NCBI RefSeq assembly: GCF_001244735.1
Contig: NZ_LN868937.1
Coordinates: 1,236,894-1,300,893, forward strand
Direction of reading: 5' to 3'
From: Bacillus andreraoultii
GTDB taxonomy: Bacteria; Bacillota; Bacilli; Bacillales; Caldibacillaceae
DNA length: 64,000 bases
The translations under genes were made by a program, and so were the position numbers. The notes below the pieces were generated by a model, which saw only the letters and a list, made by a program, of their open reading frames with translations, was not told the origin of the DNA and ran no database searches. Positions within the stretch are counted from its first letter, which is position 1. Each line of letters starts with the position of its first letter. This document shows positions 58,104 through 64,000 of the stretch, piece by piece.

Positions 58104-59888
58104 ATGTCGATGTTTGGAAGAACCTATTATTGTGGTGAAATTTCCGAAAAGAATATCGGGGAAACTGTTGTATTAAAAGGATGGGTACAAAAGAGAAGAG
58201 ACTTAGGTGGCTTAATCTTTATTGATTTAAGGGACCGGACGGGTATCGTTCAAGTTGTTTTTAATCCTGATGTATCGAAAGAAGCCCTTGCCATTGCTGA
58301 AAGTATTCGTAGTGAATATGTTGTTGATATAAAAGGGGAAGTAGTTGCTCGAGAAAAAGGAACAGAAAACGCAAAATTAAAAACTGGGAAAATTGAAATT
58401 AAATGTGAGGAAGTAACGGTTATAAACGAATCAAAAACCCCTCCATTTATGATTGAAAATGATGCTGAAGTTTCAGAAGAGTTACGTTTGAAATATCGCT
58501 ATTTAGATTTGCGCCGACCAATGATGTTCGAAACATTAAAGCTTCGTCATAAAACGGTTAAATCCATTCGTGACTTTTTAGATGAAGAAGCATTTCTTGA
58601 AGTAGAAACACCAATTTTAACGAAGAGTACACCAGAGGGAGCACGGGATTATCTTGTACCGAGCCGAGTATATCCAGGTCATTTTTATGCTTTACCTCAA
58701 AGTCCACAAATTTTTAAACAATTACTAATGGTAAGTGGATTTGATCGGTATTTCCAAGTGGCACGTTGTTTCCGTGACGAAGATTTACGTGCGGATAGAC
58801 AGCCAGAGTTTACTCAAATCGATATGGAAATGAGTTTTCTAAGTCAAGAGGATATCATTCGTCTTGTTGAACGGATGATGAAAAAGGTAATGAAAGACGT
58901 GAAAGGAATGGATATAACTATACCATTTCCACGACTAACTTATTATGAAGCGATGGATCGATTTGGCTCAGATAAACCAGATACTCGATTTGGACTTGAA
59001 CTAATCGATGCTTCGGAAACTGTAAAAGAAAGTAATTTTAAAGTTTTTTCAGATACAGTCGCAAATGGTGGACAAGTAAAGGGTATTAATGTAAAAGGTT
59101 CAGCTGAAAAATATTCTCGTAAAGACATTGATGCGTTAACAGACTTTGTGAAGCGTTATGGTGCAAAAGGTCTCGCATGGGTGAAGGTGACTGAGGATGG
59201 ATTTAACGGTCCGATTGCTAAGTTTTTCAATGAAGCCGATCAAACACAATTAAAATCAATTTTTGCTGCAGAAGCTGGGGATTTGTTAGTGTTTGTAGCA
59301 GACAAAAAATCAGTTGTTGCAGATAGTCTTGGTGCACTACGTCTTAAGTTTGGTAAAGATTTACAACTGATTGATGAATCTAAATTCAACTTCCTATGGG
59401 TTACGGATTGGCCACTATTAGAATATGATGAAGAAGATGGCCGCTATTATGCTGCACATCATCCGTTCACAATGCCATTTAGGGAAGATATTGAACTGTT
59501 AGAAACAGACCCTGGAAAAGTTCGTGCCCAAGCATACGATATTGTTTTAAATGGTTATGAACTAGGCGGTGGTTCATTACGTATTTTTGAAAGAGATATT
59601 CAAGAGAAAATGTTCCGAGCACTTGGTTTCACAGATGAACAAGCACGTAGTCAATTCGGTTTCCTTATGGATGCTTTTGAATATGGTACACCACCACATG
59701 GCGGAATTGCGTTAGGCTTAGACCGTTTTGTCATGTTGCTTGCTGACAGAACAAATCTTCGTGATACAATTGCATTTCCAAAAACGGCAAGTGCAAGTGA
59801 TTTGTTAACAAATGCCCCTGGAGAAGTTAGTGAGGCCCAATTGGATGAGCTTAAGCTTACTGTAAATAATATGTCAGAGAGGGTGTAA
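58104..59888 (+). CDS. aspS: Aspartyl-tRNA synthetase
   Basis: 594-residue bacterial-type class II synthetase: N-terminal OB anticodon domain ([29 protein letters not shown]), catalytic core with motif 2 [23 protein letters not shown] insertion domain (about 285-415) and motif 3 [16 protein letters not shown] 58104 is eight bases after GGAGG; the upstream ATG 58089 overlaps the hisS stop and lacks a site. Confidence 0.97.
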   Translation: MSMFGRTYYCGEISEKNIGETVVLKGWVQKRRDLGGLIFIDLRDRTGIVQVVFNPDVSKEALAIAESIRSEYVVDIKGEVVAREKGTENAKLKTGKIEIKCEEVTVINESKTPPFMIENDAEVSEELRLKYRYLDLRRPMMFETLKLRHKTVKSIRDFLDEEAFLEVETPILTKSTPEGARDYLVPSRVYPGHFYALPQSPQIFKQLLMVSGFDRYFQVARCFRDEDLRADRQPEFTQIDMEMSFLSQEDIIRLVERMMKKVMKDVKGMDITIPFPRLTYYEAMDRFGSDKPDTRFGLELIDASETVKESNFKVFSDTVANGGQVKGINVKGSAEKYSRKDIDALTDFVKRYGAKGLAWVKVTEDGFNGPIAKFFNEADQTQLKSIFAAEAGDLLVFVADKKSVVADSLGALRLKFGKDLQLIDESKFNFLWVTDWPLLEYDEEDGRYYAAHHPFTMPFREDIELLETDPGKVRAQAYDIVLNGYELGGGSLRIFERDIQEKMFRALGFTDEQARSQFGFLMDAFEYGTPPHGGIALGLDRFVMLLADRTNLRDTIAFPKTASASDLLTNAPGEVSEAQLDELKLTVNNMSERV

Positions 59889-59905
59889 TTACCTACTCCG
59901 ATTAC

Positions 59906-59935
59906 TTGAAAAACACGCTTTATTTATGGTATTAT
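59906..59935 (+). promoter_or_regulatory. Promoter of 6S RNA
   Basis: TTGAAA (59906-59911), 18-base spacer, TATTAT (59930-59935), about 10 bases before the inferred RNA start. Confidence 0.6.
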
Positions 59936-59945
59936 ACAGACAAAT

Positions 59946-60140
59946 AAAGAGAGTCCTGATGTGACCGAGAGTTTGCTAAATGTTTTGACCGAACACTTTT
60001 GCCTTAGGGAGTTTGTTGTTTCTAAGTGGAACAAATGCCTCGTAATGTGGACTTGTAAAACTTAGAACAGAACACCCACCTGCCGAGAGCGGGTTCAAAA
60101 CGGCGATTCAAACAACGGCACGATTGGGACGTCTCTTTTT
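59946..60140 (+). ncRNA. bsrA: 6S RNA (6S-1 type)
   Basis: About 195-nt RNA that binds sigma-A RNA polymerase as a promoter mimic. The ends pair (AAAGAGAGTCC / GGACGTCTCTTT), with internal conserved segments GGGAGTTTGTTGTTTCTAAG, GAACAAATGC, AATGTGGACTTGTAAAACTT and AGAACACCCACC. Location between aspS and the yrvM/tcdA gene equals B. subtilis 6S-1. The 3' stem with TTTTT acts as its terminator. Confidence 0.88.
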
Positions 60141-60265
60141 CTTTGCCCGTATACTTGGTTCTGACTTATATACCTTTTGAAACTCAAAGGGTATTTCTTT
60201 TGTCTAATTTCTATAAAAATAGGTTTCTAGCATTTGAGTTTACTCTAACTAAAGGATGTGGAGAT

Positions 60266-61039
60266 ATGTTACATCAATTTTCACGAAATGAATTGGCTAT
60301 TGGTAAAGAAGGATTAAAGAAACTAAAAGATACAACTGTTCTTGTCCTCGGTATTGGAGGAGTTGGATCCTTTGCTGCAGAGGCTCTAGCAAGAAGTGGG
60401 GTAGGAAGGTTAGTACTAATCGATAAAGATGATGTTGATATTACCAATGTAAACCGACAAGTTATTGCTCTTCTTTCTACAGTTGGTCAGCCAAAAGTTG
60501 ATTTAATGAAGGAACGAATTGCCGATATTAATCCAGAATGTGAAGTCATTGCACTAAAAATGTTTTATACAGAAGAAACATATGAAGAAATATTCAATTA
60601 TGGGATTGATTTTGTTGTAGATGCATCAGATACAATTATATACAAAATTCATATTATGAAAGAATGTTTAAAACGGAATATTCCTATCATCTCGAGTATG
60701 GGTGCAGCAAATAAAATGGATCCAACTCGTTTTCAAATTGCTGATATTTCCAAAACTCATACTGATCCAATTGCTCGTGTAATTCGCCAACATTTGAAAA
60801 AGGCAGGAATTAAAAAAGGGATTCCGGTTGTATTTTCTGATGAAAGTCCGATTGTTATTCGTGAAGACGTACGTCAATACGTTGGAAACGAAAATTCTGA
60901 AATACGGAAAGCAAAAATGCCCCCATCTTCCAATGCGTTTGTCCCATCTGTGGCTGGATTGATTATGGCTTCTTATGTAATAAGAGAATTATTATCGGAC
61001 GTACACATTTATCGTGTCATCGATGAGGCGCTCGTTTAA
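60266..61039 (+). CDS. tcdA: tRNA threonylcarbamoyladenosine dehydratase TcdA
   Basis: 257-residue E1/ThiF-like enzyme that cyclises t6A37 to ct6A. It has the Rossmann ATP site VLGIGGVGSFAAEALARSGVG, DKDDVDITNVNRQ, and VDASDTIIYKIHIM. ATG 60266 follows GATGTGGAG; the upstream frame runs into 6S RNA. Equals B. subtilis YrvM in position. Confidence 0.93.
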   Translation: MLHQFSRNELAIGKEGLKKLKDTTVLVLGIGGVGSFAAEALARSGVGRLVLIDKDDVDITNVNRQVIALLSTVGQPKVDLMKERIADINPECEVIALKMFYTEETYEEIFNYGIDFVVDASDTIIYKIHIMKECLKRNIPIISSMGAANKMDPTRFQIADISKTHTDPIARVIRQHLKKAGIKKGIPVVFSDESPIVIREDVRQYVGNENSEIRKAKMPPSSNAFVPSVAGLIMASYVIRELLSDVHIYRVIDEALV

Positions 61040-61067
61040 TTCATTCTTTGAGCATGAAGATTATCGT

Positions 61068-61106
61068 TAAAAAAACTAGTGAGAAGTTAGGCCTCACTAG
61101 TTTTTT
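61068..61106. terminator. Bidirectional terminator between tcdA and rarA
   Basis: AAAAAACTAGTGAG and CTCACTAGTTTTTT: a 12-bp stem with T-runs on both strands, between converging genes. Confidence 0.85.
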
Positions 61107-61212
61107 AATGTATGGATACGCGAGCAAACTTTAAAATAAGTAATATCGTGAAGGTTACCTGGAACAATATTGAGGCGAGGTTGTCCATTCAATTTGCTGT
61201 TTCACTTTAAGA

Positions 61213-62487
61213 TTATTTCATTAATTCATTTATCTTCTCATAAACTTGAGAAAGAGCAATTTCATATTTACCTGTTTTTTTAGGTTCATAATATTTTTTT
61301 CCTTTTAACGTATTGGGTAAGTACTGCTGTTTTACCCAACCAGATTCAGAGTCATGCGGATACTTATAATCGATTCCGCGGCCAAGTTTCTTTGCACCTT
61401 GATAATGCGCATCTTTTAGATGATCTGGTACTTCTCCCCCAAGTCCTTTCTCAATATCATGAATCGCAGCATCAATTGCCATAATTGCAGAATTTGATTT
61501 AGGTGACAAGCAAAGGTCGATAACCGCGTTGGCTAACGGAATTCGTGCCTCAGGAAAGCCAATTTTTTCAGCTGTTGTAACTGCAGCGATTGTTCTGGCA
61601 GCTGCCTGTGGGTTAGCAAGACCGATATCTTCATAGGCAATAACGAGTAGTCTTCGTACGATACTTGGAAGATCTCCAGCGACAATTAATCGGCCTAAAT
61701 AATGGAGCGCCGCATTAACGTCACTACCACGAATTGATTTCTGAAAACCGGACAACACATCATAATGGGCATCACCATTACGATCATGGTTGAAACCTTT
61801 CTTTTGAACACACTCTTGAGCAATTTCTAATGTAATATAGATTTTCCCATCTTCATTTGCTTCGGTTGACAATACCGCTAACTCTAATCCATTTAAGGCG
61901 CTGCGAACATCTCCATTCGTAGCATTCGCTAAAAAATTTAGCGCATCGTCAGAAATTTTCACTGTATATTTACCTAAACCTCTTTCTTTATCATGAAGCG
62001 CTCGATTTAAAACTTGTCTAATATCTTCCGGCTGCAAAGGTTTTAACTCGAAAATTTGACAGCGACTCCGAATGGCAGGATTAATGACATGATACGGATT
62101 TCCGGTCGTAGCACCAATTAAAACAATCATCCCGTTTTCTAAATAAGGAAGTAGAAAATCTTGCTTTGCTTTATCTAAACGATGGACTTCATCAAGGAGT
62201 AAAATGACTTTTCCACTCATTTTTGCCTCTTCTACAACAATTTCCATATCTTTTTTGTTATTTGTTACAGCGTTTAGCATGCGAAATGCAAAGTCCGTAC
62301 TTCCCGCGATAGCACTAGCGATTGAAGTTTTTCCAACGCCTGGAGGACCATACAATATCATTGATGATAATTGTTTTGCCTTCACCATCCGATGAATAAT
62401 TTTTCCTTCTCCAACAAGATGTTCTTGTCCTGTGACTTCTTCAATTACTCTAGGTCGCATTCGGTATGCTAATGGTTGTGTACTCAT
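61213..62487 (-). CDS. rarA: Replication-associated recombination AAA+ protein RarA
   Basis: 424-residue MgsA/WRNIP1-family ATPase that acts at stalled forks. Motifs: MRPRVIEEVTGQEHLVGEG, Walker A GPPGVGKTSIASAIAG, Walker B LLLDEVHRLDKAKQDFLLP, GATTGNP, and the C-terminal tetramerisation region (IDYKYPHDSESGWVKQQYLP). Position equals B. subtilis yrvN. Leftward, opposing cymR. Confidence 0.95.
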   Translation of the reverse strand: MSTQPLAYRMRPRVIEEVTGQEHLVGEGKIIHRMVKAKQLSSMILYGPPGVGKTSIASAIAGSTDFAFRMLNAVTNNKKDMEIVVEEAKMSGKVILLLDEVHRLDKAKQDFLLPYLENGMIVLIGATTGNPYHVINPAIRSRCQIFELKPLQPEDIRQVLNRALHDKERGLGKYTVKISDDALNFLANATNGDVRSALNGLELAVLSTEANEDGKIYITLEIAQECVQKKGFNHDRNGDAHYDVLSGFQKSIRGSDVNAALHYLGRLIVAGDLPSIVRRLLVIAYEDIGLANPQAAARTIAAVTTAEKIGFPEARIPLANAVIDLCLSPKSNSAIMAIDAAIHDIEKGLGGEVPDHLKDAHYQGAKKLGRGIDYKYPHDSESGWVKQQYLPNTLKGKKYYEPKKTGKYEIALSQVYEKINELMK

Positions 62488-62579
62488 TTTATTTTATTGC
62501 CCCTTAAAATTGTTTATATAAGTCTCATCCTAAATCTATCATAAACAATTTCTTGTGGAAAGAATCAAATACCTTAAGC

Positions 62580-62722
62580 TACATTTTCAAATATCTACTT
62601 TCCTTGTGCGCTTAAGCGAAAAAGGAAGGCGTAAGCAGCTACATCAAAGCCGAAAAGCTCTCTTTCTTATCAAGCGAACTCTAGTCTATCGCTTTACCAA
62701 GGCTTGTACACCTTAAGTTTTT
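62580..62722 (+). repeat. Intergenic repeat family, copy 7 (rarA-yczE-like)
   Basis: TTTTCAAATATCTACTTTCC, TTGTGCGCTTAAGCGAAAAAGG, AAGGCGTAAGCAGC, TACATCAAAGCCGAAAAGC, TATCAAGCGAACTCTAGTC, and an end near CTTAAGTTTTTTATCG. It sits in the divergent rarA/yczE region, unlike most copies, which follow terminators. A TATAAT at 62798-62803 beyond it is a likely -10 for the next gene. Confidence 0.75.
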
Positions 62723-62845
62723 TATCGAACTAGCTGGATTATCCTTCTTAAGAATAAAGTGAAAGCAAACACTGTAGTTAACAATAGAAAAGTATGTTAT
62801 AATAGCAAAATGGTTATTGCTATGCATAATAAAGGGGACAGAAAA

Positions 62846-63496
62846 ATGTCAAAACTTGAACGTACTGTACAATTCATTATTTATTTTTTCGGCATCATCG
62901 TTATGTCTTTTGGAATTGTACTTACGATTAAAGCTGATATTGGAGTTGCTCCGTGGGACGTTTTGCATATCGGCTTATATAAACAGTTTGGACTTACGAT
63001 TGGAACTTGGAATATTATTGTTGGTATTTTTATATTAGCAATATCTAGCATAATAATGAAAAAATGGCCACAATTTGGGGCTTATTTAAATATGATTTTT
63101 GTAGGTTTATTTATTGACGTGTTTATGATTATTCCTATTGAACCATCAGTCATCGTATATAAGCTACTTATACTCATTAGTGGGATTTTTTTATTAGCTG
63201 TTGGAATGGGAATATATATTTCCGCTCAATTTGGAACGGGACCACGAGATAGCTTAATGATGGCACTTCATGTAAAAAAAGGATGGAAGGTTGCGAATGT
63301 TCGATTAATTATGGAAGTGTCCGTATTAATCGTTGGTTGGCTTTTAGGTGGGCCGGTTCATGTAGGGACGATTATTATTAGTTTATTCATTGGTCATATT
63401 TCAGGATTAACAATTCCTTATTTTTATAAAAAGACCGAGCTGCTAAGGGAACTGATTCGTACAAGGCAGGAAAAAAATAATGAAATGGTTATGTAA
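62846..63496 (+). CDS. YczE/YyaS/YitT-family membrane protein
   Basis: 216-residue protein with five or six membrane segments and the family motifs IKADIGVAPWDVLHIGL and GPRDSLMMALH. ATG 62846 is eight bases after AAAGGGG; earlier ATGs at 62759 and 62822 lack good sites. It is placed next to cymR, but not in the B. subtilis order. Function unknown; YczE in B. subtilis affects lipopeptide production. Confidence 0.88.
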   Translation: MSKLERTVQFIIYFFGIIVMSFGIVLTIKADIGVAPWDVLHIGLYKQFGLTIGTWNIIVGIFILAISSIIMKKWPQFGAYLNMIFVGLFIDVFMIIPIEPSVIVYKLLILISGIFLLAVGMGIYISAQFGTGPRDSLMMALHVKKGWKVANVRLIMEVSVLIVGWLLGGPVHVGTIIISLFIGHISGLTIPYFYKKTELLRELIRTRQEKNNEMVM

Positions 63497-63510
63497 TAGG
63501 AGTGTATTAG

Positions 63511-63933
63511 ATGAAAATATCGACTAAAGGACGCTATGGATTAACAATTATGATTGAATTAGCGAAAAAGTATGGGGAAGGGCCAATTGCATTAAAATCA
63601 ATTGCTAAAGCGAATAACTTGTCTGAACATTACTTGGAACAAATTATTTCCCCCTTAAGGAATGCGAGCCTAGTGAAAAGTATTCGTGGAGCGTATGGAG
63701 GATATACTTTAGCAGATGACCCAGCAAAAATTACTGCAGGTGATGTGATTCGGGTTCTAGAAGGGCCAATTCAGCTAGTTGAGGGAATTGAGGATGAAGA
63801 ACCTGCGAAAAGAGAATTATGGATGCGGATTAGTGATGCAATAAAAAATGTGTTAGACTATACAACTTTGGAGGATTTAGCAAGCCATTCCGAAGCAGAT
63901 ACAAATGATCAAGGATATATGTTTTATATTTAA
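63511..63933 (+). CDS. cymR: Rrf2-family cysteine-metabolism repressor CymR
   Basis: 140-residue winged-helix regulator: MKISTKGRYGLTIMIELAKKYGEGPIALKSIAK, HTH EHYLEQIISPLRNASLVKSIRGAYGGY. It lacks the cysteine cluster of IscR, as CymR does. With CysK it represses sulfur and cysteine genes. The cysteine desulfurase next downstream fits. Confidence 0.93.
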   Translation: MKISTKGRYGLTIMIELAKKYGEGPIALKSIAKANNLSEHYLEQIISPLRNASLVKSIRGAYGGYTLADDPAKITAGDVIRVLEGPIQLVEGIEDEEPAKRELWMRISDAIKNVLDYTTLEDLASHSEADTNDQGYMFYI

Positions 63934-63972
63934 AAATAAATGATAAAAGGAACAATAAAGTAGGTGGAAAAA

Positions 63973-64000
63973 ATGGAAAGGATTTATGTGGATCATGCGG
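63973..64000 (+). CDS. iscS: Cysteine desulfurase, 5' end only
   Basis: Only the start is visible: ATG 63973 after TAGGTGG and the residues MERIYVDHA, typical of NifS/IscS-type desulfurases (B. subtilis YrvO). It follows cymR by 39 bp as in B. subtilis. The rest lies beyond the window. Confidence 0.8.

Overview
The window is a chromosomal stretch from a low-GC, endospore-forming member of the Bacillaceae. From spoIIB to cymR the gene order follows the known Bacillus subtilis order: spoIIB-maf-radC-mreBCD-minCD-spoIVFAB-rplU-ysxB-rpmA-spo0B-obg, then safA, bofC-ruvAB-queA-tgt-yajC-yrzE-yrbG-spoVB-comN-secDF, then recJ-apt-relA-dtd-hisS-aspS-tcdA-rarA-cymR-iscS. The spore genes (spoIIB, spoIVFA/FB, spo0B, safA, bofC, spoVB) confirm a spore former. 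Two fermentative alcohol dehydrogenases with Rex-type and CcpA-type sites suggest facultative anaerobic growth. I cannot fix the genus from the sequence alone.

Layout. 1-14 kb: a frameshifted sensor diguanylate cyclase, a leftward minor-pilin operon (one protein with a very large C-terminal domain), then a rightward type IV pilus locus (VanW-like gene, pilB, pilT, pilC, pilA, pilM, pilN, pilO, prepilin peptidase). 14-28 kb: SpoIIB, Maf, RadC, cell shape (MreBCD), division-site selection (MinCD), the SpoIVFA/SpoIVFB sigma-K processing pair, an RNase E/G-family nuclease absent from B. subtilis, the L21/L27 ribosomal operon with its leader, and Spo0B-Obg. 28-39 kb: SafA, NadE, BofC, then an accessory-looking segment with an iron alcohol dehydrogenase, a divergent HPr kinase paralogue and AdhE. 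39-50 kb: RuvAB, queuosine genes, YajC, membrane proteins, SpoVB, ComN and SecDF. 50-64 kb: RecJ, Apt, RelA, Dtd, a T-box-controlled hisS-aspS operon, 6S RNA, TcdA, RarA, a YczE-like membrane protein, CymR and the start of a cysteine desulfurase.

Non-coding structure is the least ordinary part. I see three repeat types: (i) at least seven same-orientation copies of a roughly 150-bp intergenic repeat, mostly placed just after transcription terminators; (ii) two arrays of 20-21-bp units carrying CTTCGGAA, whose recognisable modules occur in opposite order in the two arrays; (iii) a roughly 40-bp tandem repeat that begins at the spoIIB stop codon. One intergenic repeat appears to be interrupted by a small inverted-repeat element. 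Confidently recognised RNA elements are the L21 leader, the hisS-aspS T-box with overlapping Asp and His codons, and 6S RNA. The most interesting gene-level observation is the HPr kinase-like protein, altered at two signature residues, sitting between two alcohol dehydrogenase genes that carry candidate CcpA and Rex operators.
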